Below, in pieces: positions 34,502 through 42,260 of a stretch of DNA of 64,000 nucleotides. A program made the translations under genes and the position numbers. A model generated the notes under the pieces. It was not told where the DNA came from, ran no database searches, and saw only the letters and a list, made by a program, of their open reading frames with translations. Source of the DNA: Streptomyces sp. NBC_00247 (GTDB taxonomy: Bacteria; Actinomycetota; Actinomycetes; Streptomycetales; Streptomycetaceae); NCBI RefSeq assembly GCF_036188265.1, contig NZ_CP108093.1, forward strand, positions 2,790,001-2,854,000. The letters run 5' to 3'. Each line of letters opens with the position of its first letter. Position 1 is the first letter of the stretch.

Positions 34502-34746
34502 GCACCGCACACATGTGGTTCAAATCCAGCTACAGCGGTAGCGAGGGCGGCGCTTGTGTAGAAGTCGCTTTCTCTTGGCGGAAGTCCAGCTACAGCAGCG
34601 AACAAGGCGGCGCCTGCGTCGAGGTCTCCGCCCACCCCGCCGCCGTCCACATCCGCGACTCCAAGAACCCCGAGGGCCCCATCCTCACCGTCGCCACCGG
34701 TAGTTGGAGCGCATTCGCCGCCTACGCGGCCACGGCTTCCGCGTAG
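34498..34746 (+). CDS. DUF397 protein with an internally duplicated motif
   Basis: An 82-residue protein. DUF397 domains normally have one W-[RK]-K-S-[ST]-Y-S...GGxCVEV block; here it appears twice, WFKSSYSGSEGGACVEVA at residues 7-24 and WRKSSYSSEQGGACVEVS at 27-44. The full C-terminal part HIRDSKNPEGPILTVATGSWSAF follows only once. It is thus an extended member created by a partial repeat. The ATG overlaps the XRE stop. DUF397 proteins are thought to antagonise the linked XRE regulator (established model for whiJ/abaA-type loci). Confidence 0.88.
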   Translation: MSTAHMWFKSSYSGSEGGACVEVAFSWRKSSYSSEQGGACVEVSAHPAAVHIRDSKNPEGPILTVATGSWSAFAAYAATASA

Positions 34747-35127
34747 GAGCCCGTGGCACGATCCAGTAGATGTCGGCCGGTGGGGCGCATCCGGCGTGAC
34801 GATGCGCCCGTTCGTGAGGGCGTCGCCGGTCGACCGGCGGCGGTCCGAAGACGCCGCCTGACTCGGAGAAAGGCCCCGGGGCCACCCCACGTCGGGCCGG
34901 TTCCCGTCCCCCGGTGCGCATTCCGGCCGTCCTCCGCCGGACATCGGTGCATCACCCGTTTCGGGAAACCCTCTCCGCCTCTCCGAGACACCGGCGTCAC
35001 ACCGCGGGCGCCGGTGACCGGCCATTCCGCTGCGTGTCGGCATGGTCGCGGAGGGGCCGGGATATGGATGGCACGACCCGTGCCACCCCCCGGGTCACCC
35101 ATCGGCGTACATCGGAGGTCAAGCCGC
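34747..35127. other. Intergenic region before the dioxygenase island
   Basis: About 380 bp. A 9-bp hairpin at 34783-34809 probably terminates the XRE-DUF397 transcript. The rest shows no convincing gene; the last 20 bp hold the GGAGG site for the dioxygenase at 35114-35118. The region marks the edge of the accessory island. Confidence 0.45.
34783..34809 (+). terminator. Hairpin after the DUF397 gene
   Basis: GGGCGCATC at 34783-34791 pairs with GATGCGCCC at 34801-34809 across a 9-nt loop, 36 bp beyond the DUF397 stop. Confidence 0.5.
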
Positions 35128-35937
35128 GTGACCGTCTCTTCGCATGCCGCAACGCAGATCGACGAGTTCGACGAAAAGGGCTTCCTGGTCCTTCGGGGCC
35201 TGCTGCCCGCCGAGTTCGTGAGGCGCCTGACACGGGAGGTCGATCACTGGGTGGACTCGGGTCTGAGGCAGCGGTCCATCGACGCCTGCTTATGCCCCGA
35301 ACGGTCCCCGGAGCCGGAAGCGGTCGAGCTGGAGATGGCGGCGCACGGCGAGTTGGTCGCCTACCCGCCGCTGCTGGAGCTGTTGGAGAACGAGAACCTG
35401 CTCGGCCCTGCTTTCGTGTTCCACCACCTCCACAGCGACCGCCGCCCGCCCGGGGCTCCGGGCAAGCCCTGGCACCACGATTACGAGCAGCGGCCCCAGC
35501 GCCATCGGCGGCTTCCGATGGTTCACGTCCTCCACTACGTCCAGGGCTTGCGGCCAGGCATGGGGGCTCTCGCCGTGCTGCCCGGCTCGCACCACGAGGT
35601 CGCGGAGAAGGACGCCCGCAGCCATCTGGGGACGGGGGTCCTGCCCGGGGAGTCACTGATCACCGAACTGCCCCCGGGGTCCGCCGTGGTCCTTCACTCC
35701 GCGCTGTTCCACACCCGTCGCGCCACGGACGCCTCCGCGTCCGGGGAGCCGGACCGCTACCTGATCGACGCGTCGTACTGCCGTACGGGTGAGCTGTGGC
35801 CTCCGGTCAAACCGTACTGGCGGCGGATACTGGCAGCCGGCCGGAAGCTCCGGGACGGGCAGGAACGGTGGCAGGAACTCTTCGAGGAACGTCACTTCAG
35901 CGCGTACGAATCGCATGGCGCCGGGCGTGCGGCATGA
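35128..35937 (+). CDS. Phytanoyl-CoA dioxygenase (PhyH) family oxygenase with a TTA codon
   Basis: A 269-residue Fe(II)/2-oxoglutarate-dependent oxygenase candidate. DEFDEKGFLVLRGLLPAEFV is the PhyH N-terminus. The metal site is the HxD-type motif in GKPWHHDYEQ (about residue 115) and the distal His in VVLHSALFHTRRA, with YLIDASY after it. Many family members act in natural-product pathways. GTG 35128 lies 9 nt after GGAGG. The Leu codon at 35290-35292 is TTA, so translation should need the bldA tRNA. The stop overlaps the next gene by 4 bp (35934-35937). The substrate is unknown. Confidence 0.82.
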   Translation: MTVSSHAATQIDEFDEKGFLVLRGLLPAEFVRRLTREVDHWVDSGLRQRSIDACLCPERSPEPEAVELEMAAHGELVAYPPLLELLENENLLGPAFVFHHLHSDRRPPGAPGKPWHHDYEQRPQRHRRLPMVHVLHYVQGLRPGMGALAVLPGSHHEVAEKDARSHLGTGVLPGESLITELPPGSAVVLHSALFHTRRATDASASGEPDRYLIDASYCRTGELWPPVKPYWRRILAAGRKLRDGQERWQELFEERHFSAYESHGAGRAA

Positions 35938-36584
35938 GGATTCTCCAGGCCGTCTCCTTCGACGAGGTACTGAGCCACTTCGGGCGGCACCATCCGTACC
36001 GCCCCGGGGACACCGCCAACTCCAACGACGAGGCGGAGCACCACATCCGCAACGCGCAGACCCTCTCGGAGGGCCGCTGGCACGAAGTGCTGCTGGAGGG
36101 ACCGGAAGTCCGCGGTGTGGTGCTGCCCTGGCATCTGGGCGAGGGAGGGGACGTCGAACTGATCCCGAGAACCGGTCTCACCGTGCGGGTCGCCGCCGCC
36201 CGGCTGACGACGCTCGGGGCCACGTACACCCGGTCCAACCCGCTGTGTGCACACAAGTTGGACCGCCAGTCCCGCGCCGTACCCACCGCGGTGTTCCTGA
36301 GCGCCCGGGCGGTAGGAGGTCCGGACTACGAACGGCTGACTGTCCGGGAAGGGCTGATCCACCTGGACGGGCTGCACCGGATGCTGGCCTGGGAGCGGGC
36401 CGGTCTGCTGGTACCCGGCCGGACCCTGAAGGCTTACGTGGCGGGCCTACCCCCGGCCGACGTAGGGCATGGCGCTGGGCATCACCAGGACGGACTGGAT
36501 GTTCACCCCGACCGGAAGGGCGGCCATGGCCCGGAACGTGTCGACCACGTGCCGGACGTCCATGGTGGGCTCCACCCGCAGTGA
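35934..36584 (+). CDS. DUF6309-like protein with ParB/sulfiredoxin-like motif
   Basis: A 216-residue protein coupled to the dioxygenase by ATGA overlap. Residues 1-175 look like DUF6309 (TANSNDEAEHHIRNAQTLSEGRWHEVLL). EGLIHLDGLHRMLAWERAG resembles the ParB/sulfiredoxin motif (hhDGxHRhxAxxxxG), which binds nucleotides in related folds. The last 45 residues (from about GHGAGHHQDG) are His/Gly-rich and read antisense through the end of the convergent SDR gene, so they may be a recent extension by loss of an earlier stop. Function is unknown; the operon position suggests a partner or enzyme of the same pathway. Confidence 0.65.
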   Translation: MRILQAVSFDEVLSHFGRHHPYRPGDTANSNDEAEHHIRNAQTLSEGRWHEVLLEGPEVRGVVLPWHLGEGGDVELIPRTGLTVRVAAARLTTLGATYTRSNPLCAHKLDRQSRAVPTAVFLSARAVGGPDYERLTVREGLIHLDGLHRMLAWERAGLLVPGRTLKAYVAGLPPADVGHGAGHHQDGLDVHPDRKGGHGPERVDHVPDVHGGLHPQ

Positions 36585-37193
36585 GCCGTCGGGCTGCCGG
36601 ACGGCGGGCTGGGGGCGGTCGGCGGGAGTCACGTTGCCGATGTCGATCTGCCCGCAGGAGATGTCGAAACGGCGGCCGTCGAGAGAGAGCGAGCGGGTGA
36701 TGCCCGCCACGGCGTGCTTGGCGGCGGTGAAAGCGATCGAGTCGGGTCTCGGGATCTGCGCCGAGGGAGCACCGTTGTTGATGATCCGTCCGCCCCGGGG
36801 AGTCTGTGTCTTCATGATCCGGAAGGCCGCTCGCGAGCACAGGAAGGCTCCGGTGGCGACCGAGTCCATGACCCGGTGCCAGTCCGCCACGTCCACGTCT
36901 TCGGTGGCCGTGTACGGCATCAGGTCGGCGGCGTTGTTGAAGAGCAGGTCCAGCCGCCCCCACCGTTCCACCACCGCGGAGAAGAGCGCGTCCACCGACT
37001 GCGGGTCGGTGACGTCCGCGGGCAGCACCACCGCACGCGCGCGGCAGGAGGCGTCGGCCAGGCGCGCCGATTCCTGCAGCCGCTCCTCCCGCCGGCCGGT
37101 CAGCACGACCGTCCATCCGTCGGCCAGGAGGCCCAGGGCGCAGGCGCGTCCGATGCCGCTGCCCGCTCCCGTGACCACAGCAGTCCTCACCAC
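36447..37193 (-). CDS. Short-chain dehydrogenase-like protein with catalytic Tyr replaced by Phe
   Basis: A 248-residue SDR. The cofactor motif VVTGAGSGIGRACALGLL and LDLLFNNAADLMPY are intact. The catalytic region reads NNGAPSAQIPRPDSIAFTAAKHAVAG: Ser and Lys are present, but the usual Tyr four residues before Lys is Phe (codon TTC). Classical reductase chemistry should be impaired or changed. I choose GTG 37193, nine bases after AAGGGG; GTG 37190 is nearly equal. It is divergent from the aminotransferase and overlaps the DUF6309-like gene tail-to-tail by 138 bp. Confidence 0.8.
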   Translation of the reverse strand: MVRTAVVTGAGSGIGRACALGLLADGWTVVLTGRREERLQESARLADASCRARAVVLPADVTDPQSVDALFSAVVERWGRLDLLFNNAADLMPYTATEDVDVADWHRVMDSVATGAFLCSRAAFRIMKTQTPRGGRIINNGAPSAQIPRPDSIAFTAAKHAVAGITRSLSLDGRRFDISCGQIDIGNVTPADRPQPAVRQPDGSLRVEPTMDVRHVVDTFRAMAALPVGVNIQSVLVMPSAMPYVGRG

Positions 37194-37286
37194 ACCGCAC
37201 CACCCCTTCGCCAACACCCTCTGCAGCAACGGGCACGAACATCCAACAGCGTGTCCCCGGGCACGACCCAGCAAACAGGAGCGACC

Positions 37287-38621
37287 ATGAATGACCGTTT
37301 ACAGGCCCTGCACGGCACGGACGGCAGCCGATCCTGGTTCGAACGCGCCAAGCAGTCACTCGCGGGCGGGATCAGCTCCTCCTCCCGTCTCACCTCCACG
37401 GGCCCGCACCCCTACCCGCTCTACATCACCAGCGGGGCGGGCTCCCGCATCCGGGACGTCGACGGCAACGAGTACGTCGACTACCTCATCTCCTACGGCA
37501 GTGCGATCCTCGGCCACGCCCCGCCCGTGCTGACGGACGCCCTCACCCGGGTACTGCACACCGGCACGATGTTCGGCACCTGCAACGTCCCGGAGGTCGA
37601 GCTGGCGGAGACGATCTGCCGGATGGTGCCCTGCGCGGAGCTCGTCCGCTTCGCGAACTCCGGCAGCGAGGCCGTACAGGGCGCCGTACGCGCGGCCCGC
37701 GGCCACACCGGACGCTCACGGATCCTGAAGTTCGAAGGGCACTACCACGGGTGGTCGGACACCCTGGCGATCTCGAACCGCCCCACCGAAGCCGAAGCAG
37801 GCCCTCGCACAGCCCCACGGTCCGTGCCCCACTCCCCGGGAATCCCCGCCGGCGTCGTGGACGACGTGGTGGTGTGCCCGTGGAACGACCCGGCCGCACT
37901 GCGCATGGTCCTCGACGCCAACGCCGGGGCTCTCGCCGCTGTCATCTGCGAGCCGATCGTCGCCAACAACGCCTGCACCATGCCCGAGCCGGGATACCTC
38001 GAAGCCCTCCGCGAGGAGTGCACCGCCCGGGGCATCGTGCTGATCTTCGACGAGGTCTGCACCGGGTTCCGCACCGGCCCCGGCGGCGCCCAGGCCCTCT
38101 TCGCCGTCGTGCCCGACATCGCCGTGTTCTCCAAAGCCCTCGGGGGCGGACTGCCCATCGCCGCCTTCGCCGGACGCCGGGAGATCATGGAAGAACTCGC
38201 TTCGGGACGCGTCAAGCACGGTGGCACGTACAACGCCTCGCCGCTCTGCGCGACGGCCGCGCTGGTGACCTTGCGACAACTCGGTGACCCGGACGTCGTC
38301 CAGCGCATCGAGGACGCCGGCCGGCAAGTGATGGAAACGGCGCAGAAGGCCGCCCACGACCGGGGAATCCCCTGCTCGGTCCAGGGCGTCGGCGCCATGT
38401 TCCAGACCGTCTTCACCTCCGACGGCCTGCCCACCCGCAACTACCGCGACCTGCTGCGCGTCGACCAGGCCCGGTCGCACGCCTTCCGCCACGAACTCCT
38501 CAAACGCGGAATCCACGCCAACGCCTTCCCCATGGCCTGCTGGTTCGTCTCCGCCAGCCTCACGGACGACGACCTCGCAGCGACCTGCACGGCCGTCACG
38601 GAGGCGTTCGGAGCCCTGTGA
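37287..38621 (+). CDS. Class III aminotransferase (glutamate-semialdehyde aminomutase-like) with a TTA codon
   Basis: A 444-residue PLP enzyme resembling HemL but too different to be a second HemL. Motifs: FANSGSEAVQGAVRAARG (phosphate binding), FEGHYHGWSD, LIFDEVCTGFRTGPGG, and the Schiff-base Lys in AVFSKALGGGLPIAAFAG. Such proteins act as aminotransferases or aminomutases in specialised pathways. ATG 37287 follows ACAGGAG. Codon 5 is TTA (37299-37301), so translation should depend on the bldA tRNA. It is divergent from the Phe-variant SDR, and the two probably share a promoter region. The substrate is unknown. Confidence 0.88.
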   Translation: MNDRLQALHGTDGSRSWFERAKQSLAGGISSSSRLTSTGPHPYPLYITSGAGSRIRDVDGNEYVDYLISYGSAILGHAPPVLTDALTRVLHTGTMFGTCNVPEVELAETICRMVPCAELVRFANSGSEAVQGAVRAARGHTGRSRILKFEGHYHGWSDTLAISNRPTEAEAGPRTAPRSVPHSPGIPAGVVDDVVVCPWNDPAALRMVLDANAGALAAVICEPIVANNACTMPEPGYLEALREECTARGIVLIFDEVCTGFRTGPGGAQALFAVVPDIAVFSKALGGGLPIAAFAGRREIMEELASGRVKHGGTYNASPLCATAALVTLRQLGDPDVVQRIEDAGRQVMETAQKAAHDRGIPCSVQGVGAMFQTVFTSDGLPTRNYRDLLRVDQARSHAFRHELLKRGIHANAFPMACWFVSASLTDDDLAATCTAVTEAFGAL

Positions 38622-38655
38622 CGACGATCTGCGGTGCGGGGGTTCCCGGAACGGC

Positions 38656-39249
38656 TCAGCTCGCAGGCCCCTCCGCGCCCGTGCTGCCGCCCTCCGCCTC
38701 GTACCGCAGCAGCACCACCCCGCTGCCGAACGGCCGGGTCTCCACGAGGCGCAGGTTCGTACGGGCGTCGGTGTCGCGGAAGAGGGGGCTGCCGCGCCCG
38801 ATCAGTACGGGGTGGACGTAGATCCGGTACTCGTCGATGAGCCCGTGCCGCCGGAAGGCGTCCGCCAGCGTCGGTCCGCCGACCACCAGGTCACCGCCCG
38901 GTTCCGCCTTCAGCGCGCGGATCGCGTCGGGGTCGACCTCGCGCACGAGGGTGGAACCCCAACCGACCTGGTCGAGGGTGCGGGAGTAGACGTACTTCGG
39001 CATGTCCCGCCAGATGACGGCGAATTCGGCCACCGTCCCCGTGTTCGCCGGGTCGGCGTCCGCCGTGGGCCAGAACTCGGCCATCAGCTCGTACGTCACC
39101 CGCCCGTGGATGAACGCGCCCATCCTCCCCAGCTCGTCGTTGAAGTGCTGGTGCAGCTCCTCGTCCACGAAGTGCCAGTCGATGTCGTGGTCCGGCCCCT
39201 CGAAGAACCCGTCAAGGGAGACGGAGATGGACAGGATGAGCTTGCGCAT
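38656..39249 (-). CDS. Dihydrofolate reductase-like (RibD C-terminal) family protein
   Basis: A 197-residue member of the DHFR/RibD-like superfamily. MRKLILSISVSLDGFFEGPDHDIDWHFVDEE is the typical start; MGAFIHGRVTYELMAEFWP and LKAEPGGDLVVGGPTLADAFRRHGLIDEYRIYVHPVLIGRGSPLF are the conserved NADPH-binding segments. Members are mostly uncharacterised reductases. ATG 39249 lies 6-7 nt after GAGG; upstream in-frame residues do not fit the family. It is convergent with the aminotransferase, only 34 bp away. Confidence 0.88.
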   Translation of the reverse strand: MRKLILSISVSLDGFFEGPDHDIDWHFVDEELHQHFNDELGRMGAFIHGRVTYELMAEFWPTADADPANTGTVAEFAVIWRDMPKYVYSRTLDQVGWGSTLVREVDPDAIRALKAEPGGDLVVGGPTLADAFRRHGLIDEYRIYVHPVLIGRGSPLFRDTDARTNLRLVETRPFGSGVVLLRYEAEGGSTGAEGPAS

Positions 39250-39499
39250 CGGCGGCCTCGCGGATCGACTGGGGTACGCGGCACGGCGTGCGGAGCACGG
39301 GTACCGCGTACGGGTGCGGGTGGCCCGAAACGTTACGCGGGCGGGGCCGCCCGGCCCGTGACCCGTACCCGCCCGGCATGTCAGGCCCCGGGGAACATCG
39401 GGTACAGCGGCTTCCGGTGACAGAGGCGTGACCCGGATACGCCAGAAACCCGCCACCACTTGATCTTGGCCCGCTGACCCCCGACCCCGTCGCCCGCGA

Positions 39500-40510
39500 T
39501 CAGCTCTGCGTCTCCTCGCGGCGTCCGAGAGCGGCCGCGTCGGGTACGACGAGCAGCTTGCCGGTGGTACGCCGAGCCTCCAGATCGCTGTGGGCCCGGG
39601 CGGCCTCGGACAACGCGTAGCGGCCCGTCACGGTGACCTCAAGCGCCTTGGAGCGCACCCACTCGAACACATCGGCGGCCCGTCGGAGCAGTTCGGACCG
39701 ATCGGCGATGAAGTCCCCGAGGCTGGGCCGGATCAGGGTCAGCGAACCGCCGTGGGCGAGCCGAATCGGATCGAACGGCGGCACGGCACCGCTTGCCGCG
39801 CCGAAGAGCACGAGATGGCCGCGGGTTCGCAGGCTGGCGAGGCTCGCGTCGAAGGTGTGCGCGCCGACGCCGTCGTAGACGACCGGCAGTCCCTGACCGC
39901 CGTTGAGGCGCTTCACCTCGGCCGCGAGATCGCCGACCGCGGAGGAAAGGATCACCTCGGCGGCCCCGGCACGCTTCGCCAGCTCGGCCTTCGCCGTGGT
40001 CGACGTGGTGCCGATCACCCTGCCGCCGAGATGGGTGATGAGCTGGGTCAAGAGCAGCCCCATGCCACCGGCAGCCGCATGCACGAGCACCGTGTCGCCC
40101 CCCTGAACCGGGTAGGCGTCCTTGACGAGATAGTGCGCGGTCATGCCCTGGAGGAGCACGGCGGCGGCGGTCTCGAAGCCGATGTCGTCGGGCAGCGGCA
40201 CCAGCCGGGAGGAGTCCACGACGGCCCGCTCGGCATACGTGCCGGGAATCTCCACCCAGCCGACCCGGTCCCCGACTGCGACGTCGTCGACGCCGGGGCC
40301 GACGTCGACGACCGTGCCGGCGCCCTCGGAGCCCGGGGTGAAGGGCAGCGGGAGGCTGTAGCGGCCTTCGCGGTAATAGACGTCGAGGAAGTTGACCCCG
40401 GACGCGGCGACCTCCACGACCGCCTCGCCCGGACCCGGCCGCGGCTGGTCCACCTCGGCCTCCCGCAGCACCTCGGGACCGCCCACTTCGTACACCTGAA
40501 TCGCCCGCAT
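39500..40510 (-). CDS. Quinone oxidoreductase-like medium-chain dehydrogenase (zeta-crystallin type)
   Basis: A 336-residue NADPH:quinone oxidoreductase-like enzyme. MRAIQVYEVGGPEVLRE, VAASGVNFLDVYYREG, PFTPGSEGAGTVVDVG and the nucleotide motif VLVHAAAGGMGLLLTQL are hallmarks, and no zinc cysteines are present. It ends with GKLLVVPD, typical of the QOR group. ATG 40510 follows GGAGGGG. It likely reduces quinones by one electron or acts on alpha,beta-unsaturated carbonyls. It is divergent from the MFS gene across about 370 bp. Confidence 0.9.
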   Translation of the reverse strand: MRAIQVYEVGGPEVLREAEVDQPRPGPGEAVVEVAASGVNFLDVYYREGRYSLPLPFTPGSEGAGTVVDVGPGVDDVAVGDRVGWVEIPGTYAERAVVDSSRLVPLPDDIGFETAAAVLLQGMTAHYLVKDAYPVQGGDTVLVHAAAGGMGLLLTQLITHLGGRVIGTTSTTAKAELAKRAGAAEVILSSAVGDLAAEVKRLNGGQGLPVVYDGVGAHTFDASLASLRTRGHLVLFGAASGAVPPFDPIRLAHGGSLTLIRPSLGDFIADRSELLRRAADVFEWVRSKALEVTVTGRYALSEAARAHSDLEARRTTGKLLVVPDAAALGRREETQS

Positions 40511-40882
40511 GACCCCTCCAACAACGGCTTTCCCACCACCAACCCCGTTGATGGCGATCCGATTCCCGGCAAGCGGACCAGCCCGCCGCTTCCGCTACCA
40601 GAGCGGCGGCGTCCGCCTCACCCCTCCGGGAGGCGCGCCACACGCGGGGCCGGCGGGGCCGGAACAGCGCGGTGGGGACGCCGGGGCGGTCATACGGGGT
40701 GGAAGCGTGATGGAGCGGTCACCGAACCGGCCCACCGTCACTCGTCACAACGCCCCGCGAGCGACTCCCGGTTCCCCTGGGAGATGTGACATTTCGCCAG
40801 GTCGGCACGGCTATCGCGGCGGGAGGGCCGTGGTGCATCGTCCCGGGGCGGCCACGAGGCCCGCAGGAAGGGGAACAGACAC
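40511..40882. other. Divergent intergenic region between QOR and MFS genes
   Basis: About 370 bp with no convincing gene. The end holds AAGGGG before the TTG start of the MFS gene. I see no strong palindrome. Confidence 0.4.
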
Positions 40883-42235
40883 TTGAGGACTTCGCGCGGC
40901 GTGGAAGCCGACGGGGCATCCGGCCCGGCGTCGGACGGTCCCGACACGCCAGCGGTACCGGACCAGGCGGCCCGATCCCGGGGGTCGGGGCTCGTGACGC
41001 GCGGGCTGCTGCCCGAGCCGGGTCCCCGGCGGACTCTCGCGGCGGCGACCTTCATCAGCTCCATCGGCAACGGCCTCTTCATGACCGCCGCCGCGCTCTT
41101 CTTCACCCGCTCGGTCGGGCTGTCGGTGGCGCAGGTCGGCCTGGGCATGGGAGTGGCGGCCCTCGTCGGCCTGTCGGCCGGGGTTCCGGTGGGGCGGGTG
41201 GCCGACCTGCGCGGACCCCGCGAGACGTATCGGGTGATCCAGCTGGTGCAGGCCGTGGCGATGGCGGTGCTGGTGCTGGTGCACTCGTTCGGCATGTTCG
41301 TGCTGGTCATCACCGTCACTCAGCTCGCCTCCTCGGCCGGCGCCGCCGCCCGGGGGCCGCTGACGCGTGGGCTCGCCGGGGCCGAGCCCACGAAGTACCG
41401 GTCCTACCTGCGGGCCGTTGCCAATCTGGCCGGGGCCTGCGGCGGGGTCATGGCCGGCGTGGTGGTGCAGCTGGACACCCGGGGCGCATACCTGGCGCTG
41501 GTGCTGGCCAACGCCCTGAGCTTCCTGCTCTGCGCGGCCCTCGTGGGCAGATTGCCGCACCAGACGCCGTCCCGGCAGCAGGAGTCCGGGACCGGCGTCC
41601 CACCCTTGAGTCGCTGGGAGGTGCTGAAGGACCGTCCGTACGTGGCGGTCACCGCGCTGGACTCGGTCCTCTCGCTCCAGGGGCACGTCCTGGTGTTCGC
41701 GCTGCCCCTGTGGATCGTCGGGCACAGCGCGGCCCCGCAGTGGCTGGTGGGCGGGTGCGCGGTGATCAACACCCTGATCGTGGTGGCGTTCCAGGTACGC
41801 GCGAGCCGGTCGGTCGTCGACACCGCCTCGGCGGGCCGGGGCGCGGCCCGTTCCGGAGTGGCGTTCCTGCTCGGCATGGCGTCGGTGGCGCTCGCGGCGG
41901 GGGCCCCGGCGTGGCTCGCCACCGCCCTGATCGTCGTCGGCGTCGTCGTGCACACGGTCGGCGAACTGTGGTACACCGCCGCCTCGTTCGAGCTGAGCTT
42001 CCGACTGGCTCCGGCCCACGCCCAGGGGCAGTACTCCGGACTCGGCGCCACCGGCACCGGCCTGGCGAGCTCCCTCGCACCCTCCGTCCTGGGCCTGTTC
42101 TGCATCGCCTGGGGCGTTCCCGGCTGGCTGGCCCTCGGCGGCGTCTTCGTGCTCGCCGGACTGGCGATGCCGTACGCGGCCCGGTGGGCCTGTCGGGATC
42201 CCCATTCTCATACCGGTATAGTTAGACCGGTATAG
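40883..42235 (+). CDS. MFS transporter
   Basis: A 450-residue protein with about twelve hydrophobic helices. The first loop has GVPVGRVADLRGPRETYR, the MFS motif A. The N-terminal 35 residues are polar. It resembles exporters of the multidrug-type MFS group; substrate unknown. TTG 40883 follows GAAGGGG, and an ATG further in would cut into helix 1. The last codons lie in a pair of 13-bp direct repeats (42212-42238), and the methionine aminopeptidase gene begins 25 bp later, so the two may be one unit. Confidence 0.82.
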   Translation: MRTSRGVEADGASGPASDGPDTPAVPDQAARSRGSGLVTRGLLPEPGPRRTLAAATFISSIGNGLFMTAAALFFTRSVGLSVAQVGLGMGVAALVGLSAGVPVGRVADLRGPRETYRVIQLVQAVAMAVLVLVHSFGMFVLVITVTQLASSAGAAARGPLTRGLAGAEPTKYRSYLRAVANLAGACGGVMAGVVVQLDTRGAYLALVLANALSFLLCAALVGRLPHQTPSRQQESGTGVPPLSRWEVLKDRPYVAVTALDSVLSLQGHVLVFALPLWIVGHSAAPQWLVGGCAVINTLIVVAFQVRASRSVVDTASAGRGAARSGVAFLLGMASVALAAGAPAWLATALIVVGVVVHTVGELWYTAASFELSFRLAPAHAQGQYSGLGATGTGLASSLAPSVLGLFCIAWGVPGWLALGGVFVLAGLAMPYAARWACRDPHSHTGIVRPV

Positions 42236-42238
42236 TTA
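42210..42238. promoter_or_regulatory. Direct repeats ACCGGTATAGTTA upstream of methionine aminopeptidase
   Basis: ACCGGTATAGTTA occurs at 42212-42224 and 42226-42238, one and a third helical turns apart. Each copy is centred on the palindrome ACCGGT; the first is extended as ATACCGGTAT. This AT-rich pair spans the MFS stop codon and lies just before the aminopeptidase start. It is a likely operator for a TetR- or GntR-like protein (inference). Confidence 0.5.
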
Positions 42239-42260
42239 TTGGACGTACGGGAGAGACCCC

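Noticed and set aside
37287..38621. Second hemL
   Set aside because: It shares the fold with HemL but lacks the [14 protein letters not shown]-terminus and sits in an accessory context with a TTA codon.
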